NCBI RefSeq assembly: GCF_051622035.1
Contig: NC_135362.1
Span: forward strand, 18,252,501 to 18,316,500
DNA from: Arctopsyche grandis
Taxonomy: Eukaryota; Arthropoda; Insecta; Trichoptera; Hydropsychidae
Reading direction: 5' to 3'
Length of the DNA stretch: 64,000 bases
Below are positions 40,411-49,990 of this stretch, in pieces (the stretch's first letter is position 1; each line of letters opens with the position of its first letter). The position numbers and the translations under genes were made by a program. The notes under the pieces were generated by a model. It had not been told where the DNA came from. It ran no database searches and was given only the letters and a program-made list of their open reading frames with translations.

Positions 40411-40639
40411 TGTTCCGACTTTTGTAATGACGTGTGGCAAACAGTCTTATTAACTGATTGTCGATTGGCATTATTGACGAGTTGGCATTAGTGTCGGCCC
40501 AAGCGGAAATACGCGACGGTCGACAGAGTTCGAGCAGACGGCGTACGGACAACTTGTGTTCCGTACGCTCCGCTGAACCACCACGTGCAAATTTTACATT
40601 TCAATAAACTACATCAAACCATTATCGAAGTCTTTTCCA
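40411..40639 (+). repeat. BEL element 5' LTR
   Basis: A 229-bp direct repeat, TGTTCCGACTTTTG at the start and GTCTTTTCCA at the end, with TG...CA termini. An AATAAA signal lies near the 3' side. Confidence 0.95.
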
Positions 40640-40642
40640 TGA

Positions 40643-40660
40643 TGGTCACTTCGAACCGGA
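40643..40660 (+). promoter_or_regulatory. Candidate tRNA primer-binding site
   Basis: TGGTCACTTCGAACCGGA starts three bases after the 5' LTR. It begins with TGG, the complement of a tRNA CCA end, and its complement contains a GGTTCGAA T-arm-like motif. The tRNA species was not identified. Confidence 0.6.
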
Positions 40661-41165
40661 CACCAGTAACCTAGGCCACAACACCAAACGGACAAACCAA
40701 TAGGAAAAAACGTGGTCGAGAAAAAATGGATGTCAATTAAGAAATCGGTATCGTTCCTTTGTTACTATCCATACCTTTCCAATACTAATAACATGTTTGC
40801 TTCTATTTCAGCAATATATTGATTGATGTACAGAGGTACATGACCGCGTGATTGACGCAGAAAATATATAAATAAAAACATAACCTACAAAGACGCATGG
40901 GACACAGAGGTAATCCAAAATTATCGGAACGATCACATAAACATCGTAAAGGATATTCAAGTAAGTGAATGTATTCAATCTCAGGCAATCTGTTCAAAAG
41001 GCAATCATGTGGGTAGGTCAGTTTTAAAATATGTTTTAAAGTATAACAATTAATTAACGCGATTGTATAAAATAATATCGCGCTACGAAGGAATGTTTCA
41101 TCGGTCGCATCGAATTTCGTATTAAAAGTGTAAAATCAGATGTAGTGTAAAATTAGCAAAGCACG

Positions 41166-41580
41166 TGGAGAATTATACTTGTAGCCCCAAAGTGGATTAA
41201 ATCAAGTACATACCGGTATATTCATATCGGTAGATCTTTGTTTCTTAATGTGTGTAGAAACACCCTCCCCCCCCCCCCTTCCACGATAAATGTGGAATTA
41301 TACTTGTAGCCCCAAAGTGGATTAAATCAAGTACATACCGGTATATTCATATCGGTAGATCTTTGTTTCTTAATGTGTGTAGAAACACCCTCCCCCCCCC
41401 CCCCTTCCACGATAAATGTGGAATTACACTTGTAGCCCCAAAGTGGATTAAATCAAGTACATACCGGCATATTCATACATCGGTAGATCTCTTTGTTTCA
41501 TAATGTGTGATGAAACAGTGGTGATTTAAAATAAATCACAAGACTTGTAGCCCCAAAGTGGTTTAAATCAAGCACCCACC
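41166..41580 (+). repeat. BEL leader tandem repeat, about 3.3 copies of 115-126 bp
   Basis: Units begin around GTGGA(GA)ATTA and contain ACTTGTAGCCCCAAAGTGG at 41177, 41302, 41428 and 41543. The first two complete units end in a poly-C run before TTCCACGATAAATG. The poly-C length differs between units. The array lies between the primer-binding site and the open frame, so it would be part of the RNA leader. Confidence 0.9.
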
Positions 41581-41767
41581 AATTTAGGGTTGTAATTTCT
41601 TCCAAAATATGTTGGATAGATTCTGGTGATAATAGTTAAAGTAGAATATTAAGATTCACGGTTAATCATTGAATATTATTACCTTATCTCTACGAATAGT
41701 TCAATTGACAGCTATAGTAGAGAACAACTGTATTTATGAGACGAAATAGTGCAACTTTCAGAAACAA

Positions 41768-42832
41768 ATGTCAAGTGCTGAAAACGAGGAAATAGAAGCT
41801 TCGACTTCCAAGTCGCATAAAGGTCGAAATCCAACTAGGGACGTAGAACCTATTAGAGACAGGTCAAGCTCTAGAATACATCAGACTCGAAGTCAGACTC
41901 AATCGATAGAAATATTAGCGAAAGAAAATAAAGTAGAAGTTACAATGGCGTCAATAGAATTAAGGTATTCGGGCGGAGACTTAACGAGTTCAAATTTATT
42001 AAATTGTTTAAGAAGATTCGTAGCCAGACGTGGCAGGCCCAATACGATATATTCCGACAATGCTACTAATTTTGTCGGTGCAAGTCGTGAACTCGTTAAT
42101 TTAGTAAAATTAATTTACGAACGTCCTCATGAGGAGAAGCTACTACGGTATGTAGCCTCCGAAGGGATTCGTTGGAAGTTTAACCCGCCAAGGGCGCCTC
42201 ACATGGGAGGGCTGTGGGAAGCAGCGGTTAAATCCATGAAGATTCATTTAAACAAGGTGTTAAAGGCCACCACCTTAAATTTCGAATCATTTTGTACGGT
42301 ATTGACTCAAATAGAAGCTTGCATGAATTCCCGTCCTCTTAGTCCCTTGTCTTCGGATCCACTAGACCTTTTACCCCTCACACCTGGACATTTCTTAATT
42401 GGCAGATCCTTACTCGCTCTTCCAATGGAGGTTAAATATAACACTAATGTCCATGCCAATCTGCTTCAGATACAATTGACCACAGCAGCATTTTGGAAAC
42501 GTTGGTCGGCGGAATATTTACATTCTTTGCAGTTACGACACAAATGGAAGAAGGACTCGAGCAACAATCTGAGTGTGGGTCAAATGGTCCTGTTAAAGGA
42601 GGAACACATGCTGCCAACCCGATGGGTCTTGGGTCGAGTCACTAAATTGTATCCCGGACCAGATGGCAGAGTTCGAGTCGTCGACGTCTTTACTGCCAGC
42701 GGAGAGTTTCGTCGGTCCAGTCATCTAGTGGCGCCATTGCCGACTCTACCACAAGGACCACTTGACAGGAAGGAAGATCAGCAAGAGGGAGGAGAAACAG
42801 CAGCTTCAATTCCGTCAACTTCGGTAGCTTAG
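41768..42832 (+). CDS. BEL/Pao gag-start/integrase-end fusion protein (354 aa)
   Basis: Residues 1 to about 78 are a polar Ser/Arg/Glu-rich gag-like N-terminus. From about residue 81 the sequence is the second half of a retroviral-type integrase: IYSDNATNFVGA carries a catalytic Asp (D97), and MGGLWEAAVKS carries the Glu (E151). The first catalytic Asp and the zinc-binding domain are missing. Residues from about 235 match the conserved tail of BEL/Pao pol (FWKRWSAEYL, RHKW, LPTRWVLGRV). The frame is fully open for 1,065 nt, although protease, reverse transcriptase and RNase H are deleted between the two halves. It cannot act as an integrase alone. Confidence 0.85.
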   Translation: MSSAENEEIEASTSKSHKGRNPTRDVEPIRDRSSSRIHQTRSQTQSIEILAKENKVEVTMASIELRYSGGDLTSSNLLNCLRRFVARRGRPNTIYSDNATNFVGASRELVNLVKLIYERPHEEKLLRYVASEGIRWKFNPPRAPHMGGLWEAAVKSMKIHLNKVLKATTLNFESFCTVLTQIEACMNSRPLSPLSSDPLDLLPLTPGHFLIGRSLLALPMEVKYNTNVHANLLQIQLTTAAFWKRWSAEYLHSLQLRHKWKKDSSNNLSVGQMVLLKEEHMLPTRWVLGRVTKLYPGPDGRVRVVDVFTASGEFRRSSHLVAPLPTLPQGPLDRKEDQQEGGETAASIPSTSVA

Positions 42833-43867
42833 TTTAACCCGAAGACACTGCCCCCAACTCATATTACTTATTAGATGTAATCATGAGTTTAAATCAGTCA
42901 ATGTTAATAGTAGTACTCCGTAATTCACTTTAATTGTGTTGTGTGTATAATTTAAGCTATTTTCATTTTAACATTCGGCAGTATATATCTCCGAATTTAA
43001 TCTAATCATTTTGTCTTTATAATATAAGACTTGTCTCATGTCATCACTCGGAAGGATTATATCCGAGTTTAAAATAAACTGTTCAAATTTGACAGTTAAA
43101 ATTAGATTCATGATTTGTTAATGTTAGTCTCCAAGCCACACTTAATGGAGCATCTTAAATTATTTCATGTCTACTTAATTATAACCTGCCGGGAGTCATC
43201 CGCAGGTCTTATGTTTCTTGTTATGAAAACATAAGTTAACTCTTACTGTTTATAGTATTTATGTGAATCATAGAATAAGTAAATATTATAATACTGAACA
43301 TTTCGATGTAACGTAGAGACATCTATAATCATAGTTCGCCTTCATTTCCTGCTTGTAGGAATGAATGAATGACTTTCCAATTTACTTTTAATTTAGCAAT
43401 GTTTGTGCTACTTGTTGATGAAATCAAGTTAACTTAGGAGCATTACACTCACTAATCAAGTTTAGTTGATCGGTAATAGCTGATCTGTCTTGACAACTGT
43501 AATAGTGTCAACATTGTATTGTCTAAGTTAACATCAAGATGAGGAATGCTTAAGTTTTAAACCATATACAGTCCACTCTCTCTTCTTTAAAGTAAACTTA
43601 TCTTGTAATGCTTATTCACAGCTTCAAAGGAGATTTCAAAAATTTTAATGTAAATAGAAACAACATTCACCAGAGGTATACCTATAAGTTGAAATATTAC
43701 TGAACCAATAAATTGATTTTATCCTCACACTGGATGAGGCAAAGGTTTCATTATTCACCCTCTATTTAATTATTTTAAGAGCTATGATTTATTGTAAACG
43801 ACTCGTCAGTAATGCTGTAACTCTGTAGAATAACTGTATTGTTCAACAGTTTTCCTATGTGGGACTA
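42833..43867 (+). other. BEL element 3' noncoding region
   Basis: About 1 kb between the stop codon and the 3' LTR, without a usable open frame. GTGGGACTA just before the LTR may be the polypurine-like priming site, though it is a weak one. Confidence 0.6.
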
Positions 43868-44096
43868 TGTTCCGACTTTTGTAATGACGTGTGGCAAACA
43901 GTCTTATTAACTGATTGTCGATTGGCATTATTGACGAGTTGGCATTAGTGTCGGCCCAAGCGGAAATACGCGACGGTCGACAGAGTTCGAGCAGACGGCG
44001 TACGGACAACTTGTGTTCCGTACGCTCCGCTGAACCACCACGTGCAAATTTTACATTTCAATAAACTACATCAAACCATTATCGAAGTCTTTTCCA
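43868..44096 (+). repeat. BEL element 3' LTR
   Basis: Same 229-bp sequence as the 5' LTR, followed directly by the ACAAC duplication at 44097-44101. Confidence 0.95.
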
Positions 44097-44101
44097 ACAA
44101 C

Positions 44102-46836
44102 CATTATAAAATAACACACTTTAAATAATTGTGTATCGCAATTACACACAATAACTTTTTTTTTCGAAAACGGTATAAATGGAGCACGCACTTGGAAATA
44201 AAATGAGAGTCACGTGCGTTCTTTGTGGGCAATCAATAAATTGAATGAAGGTCGAGAGGAAAAATTTATGGCGATATATACACATCAAAAAAATGAAACC
44301 AATCGTAAACTCCCTTTTCATGCATCTGATATATGTACAAAGTATCACTTGACGTTCAATACGTTTTAAGATTATGTAATGATCAAAGCCGCAAGCGAAC
44401 GTGCGATTCGATACTTCCTGGTTTTAAGATCTTGTGAATAAAAATTGACCTTAAAAAGTTAATGGTCTGAAACGTTAAGGACTACCGAATCATTACTGAA
44501 ATATTATGCGGATTTATGATAGCAATATATCAGGATTATGTCAATTTTTCATCGGATCCACAAAACTTTTATAAAAGATCTACTGTTTAAGATTTTTTAA
44601 AACATTTAAAATATTGTTCTGAATACATATATGTATGTATGTATGTACATATATTTAAATTTGATTTTGAAACTGCCAATGAAGATTATATTATTTGCAT
44701 ATGTTTTATGCGGATTTCCCCGGTCGATACGTAAATGATGGGATTTTGGATTATAATAACATGCATGTAATCTGTTTGAGGAAATAAATAAACCGCAGAA
44801 CGTAATGTAAATTTTTTTTAGTTAAAAAAAAAGTTTTTAAGGAATATGGAAAATTAAAAAATAATACACTAAATGTCTGCGGTCAGTCGTCTCATAACTA
44901 CCCACGCACAAAAATAACTAAAAATGCACTTATTTGCATCCGCTTAATAAAAGATCTACACGTAGAAAAAAAGAGGAAACATGTAAGGGGAGATACCATT
45001 TACGGTAAATTTAAAAAAAATTATCGTCGTATCGATAAGAATTTCAATAACCGATACAAAGTTTCAGTTCAATAGAACGAACGGTATTCAAAAAATCCCC
45101 AAAATACACAGACAGATTTTTTTAGATCATGAAAACGTGATCAGTGATCGATTCTGAGTTTGAATCAGTCAAAATCTGGAGTTCGTATTTTCGCATGATC
45201 ACAAAACTTCATCTATTGTTACTAGGTATATAACAGAACATATTATTTTTATTTTTATATCATATTGGGTTATCGCGACATGACAGGTAACCCCAAATAT
45301 GCTGTAAATTATGACTGAATTATGGTTTGAAGCTATTCAATATTCTTCCACCTTTGTCTATATTCTTTAGCTTAAGAGTAATCCATTAGATAGCTTTAAT
45401 CGTACATATTTCTGGGTTCAACCGAATTATATGCTTTTTAATCCAATACAAATTAAACTTATTAGAATTAGAAGCAATTGAGTAACTGCTCAAGTGCTTC
45501 TAATGGACACATAATGCACTAACACTAAAATGAGCATTTGCGCAAAATGTGTAGGTATCAATAATGCCGGACACGATAGTGGATATGAGTGTTTTTATGC
45601 GGTAAGGCATATCGCATTATGTGTCACAACTTTATTCCACACGAGCAATGTCAGTTCCAGTGTCAAACAGGCTCGTGTGTGCACAACAAGTGCAGTGCTG
45701 AAGACACGTGTGTTCAGATTGATTACACGAAATTGATTCGATTCTATTCTCGATACAAATACAAAGTTTATCGTATATCTTTGTGGTAAATCTTGAAAAT
45801 AAATTTGAGAAACTATTTTTCGTGGTTACGCAAGTCCAGCAAACCAGCACACCTGGCGCCGGTGGGAGGTCCAGATCGATGGAGCGTCCTCCGGAAGGTC
45901 AGGGCCGGAACAGGGTCGATATTGGATGTGCAGTGGAGCCTGGCTCAGATCAACACTTTGGAATGGCTCGTTTCCAAAATTGTTGGCAAGTTCACTGTGT
46001 TTCCAATGAAAGTTATCCTTCAACGTCGAGTGAATTAATTGAATTCATCTTCCAAAACACCGACGACGAATATGCTATGTATTTATAATATGTTTATCAA
46101 GTAGGAATCTAGATATTCTAAAATAAATTCAATATTAGTTTCGTTGAAATATGAACAAAATTTATCTCCGCTTAAAGATAATAAATACCATAAAGTGTGA
46201 CGAAATTGATAAATTGCTGTAATATTTCAAAGCCCGCTGAAAAACTGAGAAAATGGAGGGAAAATTAGCAATTTCCTTGTTAGCATCCAGACTAATATAA
46301 AAAAAAATGTTTATTTTGTAACTGATTAACAATCGCAATTTATATAAGTGACTCTCTTACAGAAATGTTTGGATAAAAAGTTCGCTTTAAAGAGCAAAAT
46401 TTAAGCTAATAAATAATGATGGAATTTAGCGCACTTATGCCAATCATTCGAAATTGATTTTGCAATACGACTCGTTTTAAAAAGAACTTGGTATGTAGGA
46501 AAATTTATAATCAGGATTTTTCGCTTAAAGAAAACGTATAAAATATACTCTATACACGTATGTAATTTCGTATTAAATGTGTAAAAACAAAAAAACACCG
46601 GTATAAATGGTCATATCACTTGAAAAAAATATATCACTGATCAATTTTCGTATGCGATCATAGATATTTTATTGACCAACTCAGTATTATATCATTTGTT
46701 TTTATAGTGAATAACCGCTATGGCGACCAAAATCAAACCAATATTGTGGTTTGCCTATTAGAGATTGTTTTTGAAATTTTCCTTATTGTGGTGCAATTCA
46801 AAGAAATAATTGAATAACTTTTTTTCAATTTCAGAT
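44102..46836. other. Noncoding stretch upstream of the GPCR
   Basis: No convincing gene. It contains the R4 repeat copy at 45128-45220, a Cys-rich short frame at 45589-45789 and a GC-richer patch at 45840-46030, open in several frames but without recognisable domains. Promoter elements of the receptor gene may lie here, but none can be pointed to. Confidence 0.4.
45128..45220 (+). repeat. Interspersed repeat family R4, copy 2
   Basis: Aligns to 39452-39544 in the same orientation, sharing GAAAACGTGATC, CGATTCTGAGTT and CACAAAACTTCATCTATTGT. Confidence 0.7.
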
Positions 46837-46854
46837 ATGGAAGGCAGCAAATAA
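46837..46854 (+). promoter_or_regulatory. Five-codon upstream ORF before the GPCR start
   Basis: ATGGAAGGCAGCAAATAA begins three bases after a polypyrimidine-CAG acceptor-like site (TTTTTTTCAATTTCAG). It ends 36 bases before the receptor ATG and is in the same frame. If the acceptor is used, this uORF would be in the 5' UTR and could reduce initiation at the main start. The splice use is inferred. Confidence 0.45.
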
Positions 46855-46890
46855 TACCAACTAAGAGGACACGTTTTCAATGCATGCAAA

Positions 46891-48798
46891 ATGGCTTCGA
46901 ACCAGTCCAACATTAAAGACTTTTCATATGACAACAACACAGATGAAATCGTATGCCACAACGAAATGTACATAACGCTCAAGCAAAGTTTACCCTACTG
47001 GACTATCGTGGATATCTTTTTGATGTTTATCATTATATCAGGCAATGTTTTGACAATTTTGGCAGTGAACCTCACGAGGAGTTTGTCCAAGCGTAATTCT
47101 AACAAGTGTGTATTGAACTTGGCTGTGTCTGACCTGACCGTCGGCCTGACACTGCCCTATCACATTGCGTTTTATGCCAGTGAAAGTTTAAGAGCCAACA
47201 AAATAACGTGCATCATGAAATTTTGTTTGATAATATTAACTTGCAGTGCTTCGATATCGAGTGTGATACTAGTGGCTGTCGATAGATATATGGCCATACT
47301 ATATCCTCTGCACTACAATAAATACATGAGCAAACGAGTGTTGAGGTTGTTAGTGGTTTTGGGATGGACGGCCTCGGTCACAGTTAGTGTCGTGCCAATA
47401 TTTTGGAACGAATGGGAAGATGGCATTATTTGCGATATGCATACAGTGAGTATTCAGGTCTTGTGTATATCTCAAGCGAAACATTTTAAGAATTTTATTT
47501 AGATTGTTTTTATCGATTTTAGGTGATGCCAAAGACGTATTCGACGTATATATTGACGCCCCTTTTTTCTATCATGTGGTTCATAATGTTGGTGGTGTAT
47601 TGGAAGATTTGGAGGGAGGTAGTTCTACATACGAGAAGAATGAGAGTGGCCACTTGCCTCCCGTCAATTAAAAGAGATTGGAAAAGTTTACAGGTAAGGA
47701 AATAATTCAATAATAGATAGCTCAATTTAAAACTGATAACACAGCAAAAAAAAAAATTACCAGAGCGGAGACCAATCAATCTTTACTAAGTTTGACCCAC
47801 TCAATTTTTATATTGATTTTTGTTGGTTCACGATCGTTTACGAGATATGAGCGTTTAAAAAAATGCGCAATTTTTACAGTTTTTTGGCTTTTGCGGTCTT
47901 TAACTCAATATAGTATTGCTGTGCTCAAAGTTAGTATTGGAATCAATAGTCAGATGTTTTTTTCTATTGAATTTGATTTTTTATTCTTTTAAAATACTTA
48001 ACGACATTGATTGTCTAGCGAATTGTAAAAGTCAAAAATATATTTTTTACGGAATTTTTTCTCCGTGCTATTTTGCGTTTATTTGGCCAGTTTTTTTATT
48101 TCACCGCGTTTATAAGGATTGGTTTTCTATCTCAATATTTTTTTGCAAGCGAGATGGCATGCAGTCTACCTCACACAGTACAGCGGTCGTACTACATGCC
48201 ATCTCACTTGCACCAACGCCATCAGCATCACAAATGTGTACACAACGAAAGTCTTTCTAACGCAATTACCGCTCGAGTTAGTACGTTTAGATAAAAAAAA
48301 AAATTTCATATATATAATAATATCGTCGAATTGCTATTATATTATTATTCATCCTCAAATGAAACTGAGAGAATCAAAAATTTATACAGCAATCAAACTT
48401 TGCTATGATGAATTTTCCAATTTTAATAAATATAAATATCGTGTTTGTTCCAGGTGGTTATGATGGTATTGGGAAGTTTCACAATATGTTGGATGCCTTA
48501 CGTGGTCGTGGCGTGCGTTCAGGCAATAGATGCCGAACAAACACCCAACGTCATACTTTACATGATTTTATTTAGTCTGGCGAAAGTCAACTCCGGCATA
48601 AATCCAATTATATACGCTTGGAAAAATAGAGGATTCAGACGAGCATTCATACAATTGATTCGATGCAGAGATCCTAATTACAGAGACTCAAGCAGAAAAT
48701 TAAGAAACGTTTCGTCAACGTCAGCCGAGGAGAAGAATCAAGTGAAGACTGTGAGCAAACGAGTGGAAGAGAAAGACTTTACATTGTGTGTAGTATAG
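46891..48798 (+). CDS. Class A (rhodopsin-like) GPCR, DopEcR-like/adenosine-receptor-like, 3 exons, 356 aa
   Basis: Exons 46891-47445, 47523-47693 and 48454-48798 join at phase-0 GT-AG junctions (ACA|GTGAGT, CAG|GTAAGG). The seven-helix landmarks are all present: SGNVLT with N52 in TM1, NLAVSD with D81 in TM2, C107 and C181 for the extracellular disulfide, DRY at 131-133 then YPLHY, W159 in TM4, P198 in TM5, CWMP at 254-257 in TM6, and NPIIY at 292-296 in TM7. A likely palmitoylated Cys follows helix 8 (LIRCRD). The N-terminus has N-glycosylation sites NQS and NNT and no signal peptide. The TM3 position where amine receptors carry Asp is Ile114. PYHIAFY, WNEW and IWREVVLH suggest the DopEcR or MECA-like branch, but this is not certain. 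AATAAA follows at 48982. Confidence 0.9.
47838..48124 (+). repeat. Interspersed repeat in GPCR intron 2
   Basis: Uninterrupted copy of the repeat split at 15076-15635. It makes up a large part of the 760-bp second intron. Open frames over it are not coding. Confidence 0.75.
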
Positions 48799-48981
48799 CT
48801 TAGAATAATTCGAAGGATAATGTAAAAGATCGAAGGCTGTGACAAATTGCGACGATTCGCAAAATTTCTTGGATTGTGTACATCTTTATCGTACAAAACT
48901 AGGGTTATATAATACATAGGAACGATTTTTCCCAAAAGACCTAATCATGATAAACTGAAGATATTATATTATAGATAGACA

Positions 48982-48987
48982 AATAAA
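48982..48987 (+). terminator. Polyadenylation signal candidate of the GPCR gene
   Basis: AATAAA, about 185 bases after the stop codon, is the first canonical hexamer I see downstream. Confidence 0.5.
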
Positions 48988-49082
48988 TATATTTAATATA
49001 TGTATAATAATTATAATGAAATTATGAAAGGCACTTTTACGCAGATTATTATGAATTTATAGAATGTAATTAAACAATACAA

Positions 49083-49703
49083 ACAATTATTTATTTAATT
49101 TAATTTATTTATTTAAGTTTAACTTTGGATCATTGAGGCATTACAGGAGTCCCTAATGCGCCACAATTGTCGAAAAAATACAAAGATGAGATATACATAG
49201 ACAAAAATGCATTTGTACATAAACATAAAAAAGCAAAAGTATTTTAATAATAGCAGATAAAGTAAAAATATAAAATAATAAAATACAAAGTGGTGAATGT
49301 CTTGCAATATATAATAACCAGCCCCAAATACAAAATACCCCTGCGAGGCCCAAATAGAAGAGAGAAGATCAAAATTTCACTAACATATATTAAATTATGA
49401 AAATAATTATGAGCGCAGGCCACCAAACAAATAGGTTAAAATAATCTCCGATAACCTATGCGCACTGAGGTGGAAAATATCACATTCAGGCTCTGCATAA
49501 ATCATTTCATTGGGAAGTCGGAAAACTCTTGGAATTGTACCTTTTGCCCGCACAGTTCTATAAAGAACTGTGCGAGCAAGAGGAACAACCATCAAATGAC
49601 GATGTCTAGCACGCACATAATTATTAAGGACATAAATACCCAACTGTTCCAGCAACGATGGGTATGACGTATTACCACGTTGAAGCTGGAGAACAAAGCG
49701 AAT
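49083..49703 (-). mobile_element. Non-LTR retrotransposon 3' fragment (end of ORF2 and 3' UTR)
   Basis: Read on the minus strand, a frame from about 49703 to 49407 encodes RFVLQLQRG, QLGIYVLNNYV and FRLPNEMIYAEPECDIFHLS, ending in TYLFGG. This resembles the tail that follows reverse transcriptase in insect LINEs of the Jockey or CR1 type. A 3' UTR of about 300 bp follows, with the TTGTGGCGCATTAGG hairpin and an AAATAAATAAATT tail at 49083. It is 5'-truncated, as usual for LINE copies. The exact clade is not determined. It is convergent with the receptor gene, about 100 bp after its polyadenylation signal. Confidence 0.75.
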
Positions 49704-49774
49704 TAATAGTTGAATTAATGATAAATAATTATATAACGAAGTTAATAATAATGAATTAATGATAAATAATTATA

Positions 49775-49990
49775 TATTAGCCTCTATTAGCTTCTGTCTA
49801 ACATCGAGAGGCGCCGGGTTCAATCCCATGAGCTGACCTCGATTAAAAAGAATTTTTCTGATTATATCTGTAGTGCTGCTGGCCAGACTTGGATATTTGT
49901 GACTCCAGGACGATCGTTTATTGAAACGGTTCCCGATTAAATTGGATGTCGAAACGGGTGAAACGGTTCGATGTTGAAACCGTTCCCGAT
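49775..49990 (+). mobile_element. tRNA-derived SINE, copy 3
   Basis: On the plus strand, a tRNA-like head with TAGCTTCTGTCTAACATCGAG and a B-box GCGCCGGGTTCAATCCC lies at about 49811-49827. The body has GCTGGCCAGACTTGGATATT and GAAACGGTTCCC. The last body segment is duplicated locally (GAAACGGTT three times between 49924 and 49990). Confidence 0.8.

Larger units (their letters stand above)
40411..44096 (+). mobile_element. Complete but internally deleted BEL/Pao LTR retrotransposon
   Basis: The 3,686-bp element has two 229-bp LTRs that I could not distinguish by eye, and five-base duplications ACAAC at 40406-40410 and 44097-44101. Inside, in order, are a primer-binding-site candidate, a leader with 125-bp tandem repeats, one open frame that joins a gag-like start to the end of pol, and about 1 kb of noncoding 3' sequence. 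Autonomous BEL/Pao elements are roughly 5-7 kb and encode protease, reverse transcriptase and RNase H, all absent here. It must therefore have been mobilised by proteins from elsewhere. Identical LTRs indicate a recent insertion. Confidence 0.93.

Noticed and set aside
40346..40552. 68-codon minus-strand ORF also found at 43806-44009
   Set aside because: It is an antisense frame within the BEL LTRs, duplicated only because the LTRs are.
45783..46088. Overlapping 101- and 81-codon frames in a GC-richer patch
   Set aside because: Two plus frames and the minus strand are all open and none shows a known domain. It might be a decayed transposon piece, but I cannot support that.
47694..48453. Overlapping ORFs of 60-114 codons
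   Set aside because: They lie in intron 2 of the receptor, partly over an interspersed repeat. The receptor frame is complete without them.
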